Shown here in pieces: positions 1 to 9,795 of a stretch of DNA of 64,000 nucleotides. The stretch is taken from positions 211,781 to 275,780 of the forward strand of contig BCIK01000027.1 of the NCBI GenBank assembly GCA_039545295.1, given 5' to 3'. The notes under the pieces were generated by a model. That model was not told the DNA's origin. It saw only the letters and a list, made by a program, of their open reading frames with translations, and searched no databases. Source of the stretch: Udeniomyces pyricola (taxonomy: Eukaryota > Basidiomycota > Tremellomycetes > Cystofilobasidiales > Mrakiaceae). The position numbers and the translations under genes were made by a program. The stretch's first letter is position 1. The number at the start of each line of letters is the position of its first letter.

Positions 1-3000
1 GATCAACAGAGGAGAAGGAGAGAGCTCAGGTCTAAGCGCGTTTAGGGAGAGGGAGAGAGAGCACCCAAGACTGACCTGTATCGAAAGGGTTCACGTGGAT
101 CATCATCACCTGCCAAAAGATGTCACCGAATGAATGGAGGAGCCGAAGAGGAACAAACAACCCATATAGGAGGTATAAAGACAAGGCGAAAGGGGGCGGG
201 GGTCAAGGGAGCTAGTCAGCTACAAGAAGTCTGAGAACACGATATACGTACGCATACTCCTCTCGTTGAAACAAGGATACTTACCGCTCTTCCATCTCCC
301 ACAAAGAACCCTTGGAACATCTCTGTCAACTTGGAGTGTCTAAACGGCACGACGCCGAGCCTCTTCATCTTTCCTGCCGCTTGAAGTCTCTGATTGGCGC
401 TCATGACTTCCATGCACTGGCCAAGAACCATGAGGGACTTGTTGATGTTGCCAGCTTCTTTGAGACGGTCTCCGGTCGTGGCGGTGTGTTTTGTACGTTC
501 AGAACCGGCGAGATCGATGATGGAGAGACGAGAAGAGGTGATAGAAGTCGCGTCCTTGGGTAGAGTTTAAACGAGATCAAGAAGTGGGAGCGAAGGGTAA
601 ATTAGAAGGCAAACAAAGATGAAGAAGCAAGAAGGCATTGTATTCGGCGTTTCAGTTTTATGTTTCTCTTCATTGTCAGGATGAGAACGTCAAGCGTGCG
701 AAAAGACTCAAAGCTCTACATCTGACGTGATGCGCGGAGCGATGGGACCTCCATCCTCACGAGGGAAACCCCAATCAAGAATCATATGGAACTCACATCT
801 GGTGCCCCTTCATGGACCCGAACGACGCGAAGCGTAAAGACGCCGTGCGATCGACTCGACGACGAGTTAGCAAGCGTCCCAAAGACCTGACGGTTCGCCA
901 GACCTTGACGGACAAGGGAGTGTGCTTCCTGAGAAGAAAAAAAAAAAGACACAAATACGGAAAGAAATCAAGTTGTAATCAAGAACAGAACACGATAGGT
1001 ATGTTTGTTTGATCAATCGTCTTTTTTCTTTCTTTCTTCAGCTTCTCGAACTTTTGAACAGAGGGACGATTGTTTGACCAATAACTCACCTCTCTAGTCC
1101 TACACCTGATCTCCCTCAATCCCGCAACGTACTTTCCTCCAGCTTCCCCATCGTTCTTCAACGTCAAGCCTTTCCTCTTGATGCTCGCTGACGCTGAAGC
1201 GAAACCGCTGATACTGTTGGTGTTGTTGTTGTTGTTGCCCATGCCGAAGGCGGAGATGGAGGTGGCTTCAGAGTGGAGGGCCGAGGATGATCGTGGGAGG
1301 GGTGTCGATCGCGTAGTCGAGGAAGATGACCCAGTCGGAGTCACAAGAGGAACAGACTCAAGTAGATCGTAGATCTCGTTCCCCCAACAAAAGAAAAAGA
1401 GAGAGAAGGAAGACGACAGAAAAATTCGATCCACAAGGAGGAACGATAGATGTCAGCGTTGATGCTGCCTTCTTCCAGAATTAGGGCGTTAGGTAGATAG
1501 GGGAGGACGAGGGAGAGGGAGAGTGAGTGGAGGGAACGTGGCCAAAAACCTTTTCATTGTAGACTTCGCAGTACGACACGAACACGGCGTAAGAGTAGTT
1601 TTTGTCGATTGGGCATACTGTTGGAAGGTGGACCCGAGGCGAGTGTTGTTCGAGGCAAGATAGGCGTGCATACATACATACAAAACAGTTCAGGGAAATG
1701 AATGGAATGGATCTGATTCAGCCTAGAAGACCTCTCGTCATACCAATCCTCCAACCCATAGACTCGATCCTGAAAGAGGATGCGTACCTGTCGAGTCGTG
1801 AGAGTGACCATTGTTGGTCCCATGACTTCCTCCCAAACTCGGTCGGCCTTCGTCTTCCTCGATGAACTCGACAGAAGAGAGCATCGTCGGTCGGATCTGG
1901 TGTATGTCAAATCAAATGGATGAAGAAGAGGAACCAGAAGAAGCAAAGAAGACGAATCATCCACCGACGGGGAGTACGGGAGTAAAAACAAAATAAGCAG
2001 GACGATGGGTATCTTCAATTTCCCTCTTTCTTGTCCGGCTGAAAGCGGGATAAGTATCGAAACGAAACATACCAAAGCCTTCGATCCCTTTCCCTCTATG
2101 CTGTTGAACACCACATCGACCGTTCTCGGTACGACTCCCTTTTCGTCCTTGCTCACTCCCTCGCCGCCTTGGATAGTATACGACTTGCCCGAGTTCGTCA
2201 CGCCGTAAGCAAAGATGAGTCCGTTCTCACCGTTGAGAAGTGACTGTCAAAGGTCAAGCCCACAAAGTATAACAGAAGGTAGGCAACCAAACAGAAAGAA
2301 AGAAGAAGAAAAAAGTCCAAGAGGTGAGCCATACGCACAATGCACGGCATGAGTTCGAGTCGCGAGTGTGGTTTAGACTTACTTGGACAAGGGGCAGAGC
2401 GGTCTTGCCAAAGAACTCGGGTTGAGTCGTCGAAGGAGAAAAGACTTTGGTAAAGGAGTAAGCTTGGGACGGTTTCGGAGGAAGATGCGATCGGGTTGTA
2501 TCCTTCAAACCGGCAGCGACCGAGTCAACAGGGAAGGTGGAAGACGAAGAGAAGGATATGATGAGTTCGAGTTGGGTCCTTGCTATCTTTGGTCATCGTT
2601 ATGGATATCCCGGCAAAATGAGCAGGGGTCTGGTTTGGACCAGGTCGAAACTCGGAGACGAACGGGTGGAGCAGTCATGATGGCCTCGGTATCGGATGTC
2701 ATGGTCAAGTCTGCAAATAGTCAGAGAGATACGATGTGGATAAAGACGTGTTTTCGGGAATCATGAAGACAAAAAAAAGAGAGAGCAGACCGAAACTTGA
2801 TCAGTTCATGACGTGACATTTGTGGCTATCTCACAGAGAAGGAGAAGTGACTGGGAAAGGTGTCAGCAGCAAAAGGAAGCAGATGCAAAAGAAATAGAAT
2901 ACCCACAAGGTTCGCCGTGGACGGCGCCTTCTGGGGTAGGTCTAATCCTTAGGAAAGACTGATGAGGTCGAAGAAGTCAATTAATGAGTCAAAGAACCAG

Positions 3001-3858
3001 GATATACCGATAGGTTAGCAGATGATCTCGCTCATCTCTGATCCGTTTCCCGTTTGAGTCAGCAACTAGAAACCCATGAGACGAGAGCTGCACCTTTATG
3101 GCCTCTCTCTCTCCACCACTACCACTCCCTGCGGCATGTCCACCTGTGACTTGATGCAGCCGACTCAGAGCGGGCGCCGCCATCTTGCGTACGGACGCGT
3201 TAGCGGATGCGAGGAACTTGGACGCCATAGATGAGCCGGTTGTCGTCGTGTTGGAGGACGAATTGGGAGTAGCTTTGGGGGTCGATGGGGTTGAAGAATC
3301 GGCCTGCATAGTGCCGGGAGGGGGGTTGAGAAGGTGATCAGCTTGATGGCTTTGGCTTAGACAATGACGCCAGGGTCGATGGGCCCAACGGCCGGGAAGT
3401 CAACGAAGAGGACTTTGTTCCTGGCTCCTCTTGTTTGCTGCCGTCAACACGATCTCTCTAGTACATGGACTTGAACCGCTTTGATCCGATGCATGCTTCT
3501 TGGATGGGTCCCCAGGTTAAGTCGACTTTTGTTTTTCTTCCCAGATGCAGCGACAAGCCGATGATGATGGACGCGTGTGAAGATAATTGCGACCTAAACT
3601 GACCTCGACTTTATGCCTCCCCCAGCCCGACTTGGTGCCTTCGTTGGTGGATGGGCCCAGGACCAGTCGCTTCCTGGCCGCTGTGGCAGGTCCGTCGGCT
3701 CGTTGAGCGGCGGCAGATGACGTTCCTCGGGCTGGCGTTGCGGTGGTTCTTGGGAAGGCGGATGCTCTGGTGGGATCGGCTGAGGGTTGTTGGAGGGAGG
3801 ATGGTTTGCGGGTGGATGAGCGGGTGACGGGTGTGGATGGGGGTGGGATGGCTGGCAT
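1..3858 (-). CDS. Kinesin-6 motor protein, KIF20/MKLP2-like (3' part outside window)
   Basis: Plus-end-directed mitotic microtubule motor of the kinesin-6 family, which acts at the central spindle and in cytokinesis. On the minus strand the motor domain can be followed across many exons. A strand with IRPTPEGAVHGEP lies near 2930. FTKVFSPSTTQPEFF lies near 2400-2450 and closely resembles the KIF20A equivalent. The P-loop GVTNSGKSYTIQGG is near 2180-2210 and SYCEVYNEK near 1555-1590. The switch I region NSSSSRSHGVF is near 830-870, switch II DLAGSERT near 500, and HSKLTEMFQGFFVGDGRA near 285-340. A last short exon (76-110, VMMIHVNPFDT) ends in a GT donor, so the neck, coiled coil and tail lie left of the window. 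The residues TNSGK in the P-loop are typical of KIF20 rather than conventional kinesin. A Ser/Asn-rich insert follows IYDLLESV (about 1150-1370), consistent with the long loops of kinesin-6. The N-terminus from 3858 is Ser/Pro-rich, and its first exons are less certain than the motor. Confidence 0.9.
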
Positions 3859-4163
3859 GGATGGGTGGGTGGGTGGGTTTGAGTGTGTGAGTGTGTGAGT
3901 GTGTATTGTATGGATGTACGGATGTATGGGTGTATATATTGTATAGGTTGGCCGGCAGGGGTGACTGAAAGATAATCCAAGAATCCGATTGTGAGCAGCT
4001 GGGCCGGATGGATTAATCGTTGTTTATCTCAAACGCGTCCTCAAAAAGAAACCATCAATCAACCGTCGCGCCTCACGGCCTCACTTTAGACCCTTCCATT
4101 TCCCCGCCTACTCACGTCAACCGTCGATCCATCATCCAACCAGTCCCACCCAATCAATCAATC
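3859..4163. promoter_or_regulatory. Divergent promoter between kinesin-6 and MAD2
   Basis: About 305 bp separate the two start codons, which face away from each other, so the promoters must be shared or overlapping. The segment holds a GT/GGGT-rich tract next to the kinesin start (about 3855-3910). One ACGCGT hexamer lies at 4033-4038, 126-131 bases before the MAD2 ATG. ACGCGT is the core of the MluI cell-cycle box read by MBF (Mbp1/Swi6) in other fungi; that it works here is inference. I see no clear TATA box for MAD2. Confidence 0.5.
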
Positions 4164-5746
4164 ATGGCCACCAAGCAAGCCACCAAGACCTCCAACGCCA
4201 TCTCTCTTAAAGGTTCCACCAAGATCGTTACCGAGTTCTTTGAGTTTAGCGTCGTCAGTATCAGGGTTTTTTGTTGTCTTTCTTTCTTTCTTCGCCTTCG
4301 ATTCCTTTGACGTTGCCACGACGCGTCTGCTTCAGCCGTTCAATCTACCGCTTCTTCTCTTTCATCATTCCCCCCCCCCCCCAACAATTGCTCATCTACT
4401 GCTATCCCCACTTTCTCTCCTATCACCAGAACAACATCCTCTACCAACGTGGCATTTACCCATCCGATGACTTCAAGATGGTCAAAAAGCACGTGTCCCC
4501 CTTCCTTCCTTTTACCACTTCCGCTCACCAGCGCGACGATAATAACCCTTTGTATCCTGGTTTCTTCTCTAGATACGGCCTTCCCATGCTCACTACGACC
4601 GACGACTCTCTGAAAGCCTACCTCCAAGCCATCACCGATCAGGTTCAAGGTAACGACGAATCCCCTCCGCGCCCTCTTCTTCAACACACCCGCGATTTAC
4701 CCTCTTCGTTTACCTTGAATTTCACCGTCGAAATCCGAACCTGATGCCGCCGCCTTTGGCTCCTTGTTCCCAATCTGACCCATCGGCTCGATTAGCTTGG
4801 CTTCTCTCTGGTCAGATCTCCCGTCTCGTTCTTGCCATCATGTCCAAAGACACGCGTGAGACCCTCGAGCGCTGGCAGTTTGACGTCAAGATGGAGGACC
4901 CGGCGCTTGTCGCCACAGCCGCCGCCAACGGTGGAGACGCGTGAGTTGAGCAAAAAGTTTCCTCCTTCTTGGATAGAGATTTTTTTCTCTTCCTTATCTC
5001 TTTTACGTTTCGATAAACAAAACCCTCGAGAGAGGTGTTGGAAGGAGAAGATCGACTCGAGATACGGGAGCGGACGTGTTTGCGCCTCGAGCACACATCC
5101 AGATAGAGGGAAAAGGGATATAATTCAACCTCTTAACTCACTTCTCCCTTTCTTCTTGGGTCCCTCTCTCTTCCCTCCTCGTACCCTCATTATAGTAAGC
5201 CCGAAAAGACCAAGACGGAAAAGGAAGTTCAAGGCGAGATCCGAGAGATCATGAAGCAAATCACCTCTTCCGTCACGTTCCTTCCTATGCTCGATGAACC
5301 CTGTTCGTTCCCATTCCCTTCATCTCATTCTCTTCGAAAAAAAAATACTTCATTCATAAGCCTCCTTCTCTCCCTTGTCTCTTTTCTTCGTCTCCTTCTT
5401 TCCTTTCTTGTACCTCTCATCTCGCTCTTGTCTTGATACCGTTCCCAAAAAAAAAAAAAACTCGTCCTTCCCTCCTTCAACCAACCATCATCTACGCGCT
5501 TCATCCTCCACGGATCAAACTCATCTCCCACTTTTCTTCTCTTTCTCTTTTCTCTCCATTGCAGGTACCTTCAACATTCTAGCCTATACATCACTCACGG
5601 ACGACCCTACATCCGCTCCTCCAGCTCAATGGGTCGAATCTGACGCCCACCTCATCGACGCGTCTAAAGTCGAACAGGTTCGGCTGAGAAGCTTCTCGAC
5701 CAACGTTCATAAGTTAGAAGCTTTGGTTGCTTACAAGATGGATTAA
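4164..5746 (+). CDS. MAD2: Mitotic spindle checkpoint protein MAD2
   Basis: HORMA-domain checkpoint protein that binds Mad1 and Cdc20 at unattached kinetochores and inhibits the APC/C. Six exons read cleanly: 4164-4253, 4430-4494, 4573-4649, 4796-4940, 5196-5302 and 5565-5746. They encode about 220 residues, close to the family's usual 200-210. In order I see ISLKGSTKIVTEFFEFSV, NNILYQRGIYPSDDFKMVKK, YGLPMLTTTDDSLKAYL, AWLLSGQISRLVLAIMSK, ERWQFDVK, EIREIMKQITSSVTFLP, and the C-terminal safety belt from FNILAYTS through VRLRSFSTNVHKLEALVAYK. All are diagnostic of MAD2. The second intron must use GTCCCC at 4495 to keep frame (phase 2, 78 nt). Its unspliced reading stays open, so retention would insert 26 residues. 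Exon 4 ends in an Ala-rich stretch that lengthens the loop before the safety belt. It is transcribed divergently from the kinesin-6 gene. Confidence 0.95.
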
Positions 5747-6120
5747 AAGAAGAAAAAAAAGGCTTTCAACTCAAGTGGAGTAGCAGGAATATCTCGGTCC
5801 TTCCTCATTCCTATTTTACCGCCCAGTCCAGCTTTCTCTCGCTAGCTCTTTCTCTCTCTCTCTCTCTGTCTCTACCTCTCTCGCAATTACTTTGCCATCG
5901 CCCTTCACTTCACCCCATCCCATCCTAAAAAAAAAAAAACACCTAATCGTTCAAATTTCACCTCGTCCCGTTCCATTTCATCCTACCATCACTCTCCAGA
6001 CATCCAACCCCAATCCGATCGCCTACTCATATCCCCATGAGCATGAGCCATAAATATATACACATTCCCCTTCAAGTCCATCCATTCCATTCATCCATCC
6101 ATTCAGTCTTTCTCTCCCCC

Positions 6121-6149
6121 CTTCTTCTTCTTCTTCTTCTTCTTCTTCT
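6121..6149. repeat. (CTT)n microsatellite
   Basis: Perfect CTT trinucleotide run in the MAD2 3' flank. Confidence 0.9.
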
Positions 6150-6299
6150 CTTACTTTGATTCATCCAACCCACCTTTCATCTAACCCATCCTCACCCCCA
6201 CTTCGGCCCACCACACCTAGTCCAATCCAGCCCATGATCAGTCCCACTCTCTAACGTTTCCGGCTCAGCACTCATGAAAAGGACACTCACCTGCATCTC

Positions 6300-6305
<6 letters not shown>

Positions 6306-6352
<47 letters not shown>
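6306..6352. repeat. (TA)n microsatellite
   Basis: Perfect AT/TA dinucleotide run of 47 bases between convergent genes. Confidence 0.95.
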
Positions 6353-6353
<1 letters not shown>

Positions 6354-6416
6354 GTATATCTGTTCATACATATACACATGACATCCATTCATTCAAGATA
6401 AAACCCATTTAGGGAA

Positions 6417-6438
6417 CCCCCCCCCCCCCCCCCCCCCC
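6417..6438. repeat. Poly-C run of 22
   Basis: Uninterrupted C homopolymer. It is one of many long G/C runs in noncoding parts of the window. Confidence 0.95.
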
Positions 6439-6738
6439 GCCTCGATTTTTCAAAACCAGCCTCGTCGTTCACTTATTCATTCATTCATTCATTCGTTGAT
6501 CTATCATCTCATCAGACTTCCCTCCTCTCTGAAATTAGTTGTGTTCGACTTCTGCAGTGACAGATAGATAGAGAGATTCTTCAACCTTCTTTCTTTTCGT
6601 TCGTTTGATCTCTCCCTCCCATATTCAACGTGGTCCATTCACTGCAGTGAGCAGCTACTATCATAACAAAATAAAAACATCAAGTAATATCGATTCTACA
6701 ACATCCAATCATAATAAGCGCATGACCCAACCTGCAAT

Positions 6739-9700
6739 CTACACCATCACCATCGTCGTCTTCGTCTTCGTCGTCGATGATGGGACCCAATCTTTCCCAC
6801 CTACTTCTCTTCCCCTAACCCAAACCCTCGCGAGGTTCCTATCGTCTCCGCCCCATATCCACTTCTCGAACGCATCTTTCAACTCCCTCTCATCCTTCCA
6901 TCCTCCTCCACCTTCTCTTCCTCCCTCCCCCTCCTCCTCCTCCTCATCATCATCATCAACCCACCACATCCCAACAGCCCCTCGTTCCTCCTTCAAATCC
7001 ACCAAGAGCCCATCGAATTCCATCCCAACTTCAAACGCCCCAATGACATCTCCGAGCTGACAGACATGAGCTCCTCCTCGAGTCGCAAGGTAATAAAGTG
7101 CACTCAACGGTAACTGAGTCATCTTTTCAAATGACTCTCCCTCTCTCTTCCCCTCCTCCTCCTCCTCTTCCTCTTTCTCTTGCTTCTCTTTCTTCTTTTT
7201 TTTGTTCTTGTTCTCATTCTCCATCCCAACCAACTTCGACACCACACTCGCCGCCCTTATCTGACTCAAGATCCCCGATTCGTACCCGCCCGAACAATCC
7301 GTTCCGAGACCGACGTTGAGGTGACGATCGAGGAGGAGACCGATCGGGGCGAGACCCGAGCGGATGTTGAGGTTCGACGTCGGACAGTGGGAGATCCCGG
7401 ACTGGGTTTGGGAGAGGAGGTCGATTTCGGAAGGCAAGAGATGGACCTGGAGGAGGAAATTAGTGGATTGATCGATCGATCGATAAAGGGGGGGAGGAGA
7501 GGAGGGGGGAGGAAAAGGAATAGAAAAAGTTTCAAGAATCAGCTTCGAGAGAGAAGAAAAAAAATGACCCCAACTCCTGATGGAGCCAGCAACCCAGATC
7601 CTAGAATCTGGACCCTCCATCTCAATTCAATCAATCAACCCAACCACAAAAAAAAAGAGAGAACTTCTTACACAATGAGCCAAGACAGTCCTTTCCGTCA
7701 ACAACCCAAACTGATGATAAACGCCCGCATACGTCCCATCCCATTCCCCTCGGCCTAGTTCTTCTTCCTCTTGACCGGCCGTGGCGTGATGATGACGACG
7801 ACACCTCTTCATGACATCTCTCGCCTCTTCTTTTTCAAACAATTCCTTCGTAAACGCAATCTCGCCCGCGTTCTCGCACAAGTGGGTTTGGATGTGTAAC
7901 GGCGTGCCTTTGGCGGCTTCGGTTCGAACGAGGTTCGAGAGGAGTTCGAGAAGTTCCGGCGTGGTGGAGATCGCAAAGCGGGGCGTCAAGATCGGCTGGA
8001 CAAGCGCGGGGGAGGTGATGGGTTTGATGAGCGTCGTCGTCGACGATGACTCCGAGTCGGGAATGCTATCAAGAGTTGTGGACGACGAGGGGGTTGAGGA
8101 TGAGGTTGTGGTGACCTCGGCGGTGGTGGTCGTCGTCGTGAGAGGGGATAGACTCAAAGGAGGTGAAGGAGGTGGTGAGATAGGTGAAGAAGGAGGATGA
8201 GGGAGTGCTCGAATGTGGTCAATCAAAGCAACCGTGTCGTTTAGAGACGCTTCAGCAGAGGGCTCGATATAGGTCGGAGGCGAGTTCCGGTCCATGTTGC
8301 ACTGATGTGGAGGAAGGGAAGCAGAGAAGTAAGAGAAAGTTGAGCTTTCTTCTTCTTCTTTTTCTTTTTTGGATTTTTTTCTTCTTGAGGAACATCAGAC
8401 TACATCGCCAGGATATTAGATAAGAAACAAACAAAATAAAACAAAACCTACCTTGCCAACAAACGCCCTTTGACCTGCCGCATGAACGACATCCGCCAGG
8501 ACCTTTGTCGCTTCGAGATGGAGAGAACCATAGTAACAGCTCGTCGTCGTCTGTCCGTCCCACCATGAACCAAAAACACATCCATCCATCAGCTTCACCT
8601 TCCATCTCGACTCATAAAAAAAAGGGGGGGGGGCTCTATCAAACCAAGGACAAAATCCTTGGGGCACAGTCGAATGAACTCACGCCAAGATCGAGTGTTC
8701 GTCTCGCGACCTTTTCGTAAACTTTGCGCGCATAGACCGGGTCGGCGAATCGAGCCTCGCGTGGAAACGTCACGTTCTCGAGCCAATCGAGAAGCTATAA
8801 AAAAAAGGGGGGGTGGAACGTCGACCAAGGAATCGATCACGTTAGAGCGAGTCGAGAACAGGAGGAACAAGGAGCAGAGGTTTGGTGAGTTGAACCGAGT
8901 ACCAAGGGAAGAAACGGGAATGAATCAACACCTCAGCCGCATCACACGAAAGCAAGTCGATCGAACGGAAAAATGGCTTGCGTACCTGGTATTGACCACC
9001 CGTACCGATATTGGGGTATTGAGGTGCATGCTGAAGGCATCAAGTCCCCATTGATTCCAAGGTTTAACTCTGGTCAGTCAGCTGATCGTCCATCTCTGTG
9101 TACACCGTAACCCGACCCGCTCATCAACCCCATCTTGCCCACTGGAGTTCACATCAATATGCCCTGCAGAAGTTCAAGATGCAACAGGGATCCATTTCAC
9201 TCACCGTGTGCGTATCGACGAATCCCGGACTGAGAAACTCGCCTCGAGCAAGGAACCGAATGTCGCTCTGGTCGATGCCGTACTGGGCGCAAAGAGCGAC
9301 GAGCTGAGTTCGGTTGGTCGCTTGCTTGGTAAGGTGGGCGATTCTGGAACAGATTAAACGCGGATAAATGATGAAGGAAAGTGTCAGTATGGTGAAGGGG
9401 GGTTTGAACTCAAGAGCAGAAGGCGGATGGGATGGTGTGTCGTCGTCGGCGGGGACGGGTGAGAGTTGGGATGATTGGACAGGGCGTCGGCGGCCCGGAT
9501 CTTGAGAAAGCGAGATAGGCAAAGGGGGGGAGGGAGGGGGAGGAGGTTGTCGCCGATGGCTTTACCTTCCAGAGTCTGAATCAATGATGAGCAGGGCATG
9601 TGGGAGATACTCGGTATGAGTGAGGCTGAGGGCATGAGCGAGACCGCCTGCGATGGCAAAGAACGGCTGAAGAGAGCAGAGCCAGATGATGGGGTCCGGC

Positions 9701-9795
9701 AGAAGAGAGAGTCATCAGAAGGGAAGCATGCACAAGCAGGGCCGTCAGGTTGGAGACGATACGTCTGGAACATGATGACAGGAGCACCTTACCAT
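6739..9795 (-). CDS. GUD1: Guanine deaminase
   Basis: Zinc amidohydrolase that deaminates guanine to xanthine in purine salvage; cytosolic. Exons on the minus strand give, in order: MPFFAIAGGLAHALS; SPGFVDTHTHAPQYPNIGTGG with the metal-binding HxH-type region (about 9210 and 9040); LLDWLENVTFP (about 8770); VLADVVHAAGQRAFVGK and NMDRNSPPTYIE; ILTPRFAIS; LHIQTHLCENAGEI (about 7880); YAGVYHQFGLLTERTVLAHC; SGISHCPTSNLNIRSG; GLGTDCSGGY (about 7280); LATRGGAHVCQLGDVIGAFEVG; and near the C-terminus GGDDRNLARVWVRG. The best start is the ATG at 9795, which is followed at once by a GTAAGG intron (9667-9792). The next exon (from 9666) then reads in frame. Two low-complexity inserts are present: a Ser/Thr/Pro-rich one near 8050-8200 and a Lys/Glu-rich one near 7130-7210, plus a Glu/Gly-rich loop near 6900-6980. 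These lengthen the protein beyond the roughly 450-490 residues usual for the family. Confidence 0.93.

Larger units (their letters stand above)
5747..6738. other. Convergent 3' flanks of MAD2 and guanine deaminase, simple repeats
   Basis: No gene seen. The stretch between two stop codons that face each other is pyrimidine-rich. It holds an A-run near 5928-5939, a (CTT)n run at 6121-6149, a (TA)n run at 6306-6352 and a C-run of 22 at 6417-6438, then ATTC repeats near 6475-6495. An apparent 66-residue reading frame on the minus strand is just the translated TA repeat. Confidence 0.6.

Noticed and set aside
6192..6392. Minus-strand frame with a Tyr/Ile repeat
   Set aside because: Direct translation of the TA microsatellite.
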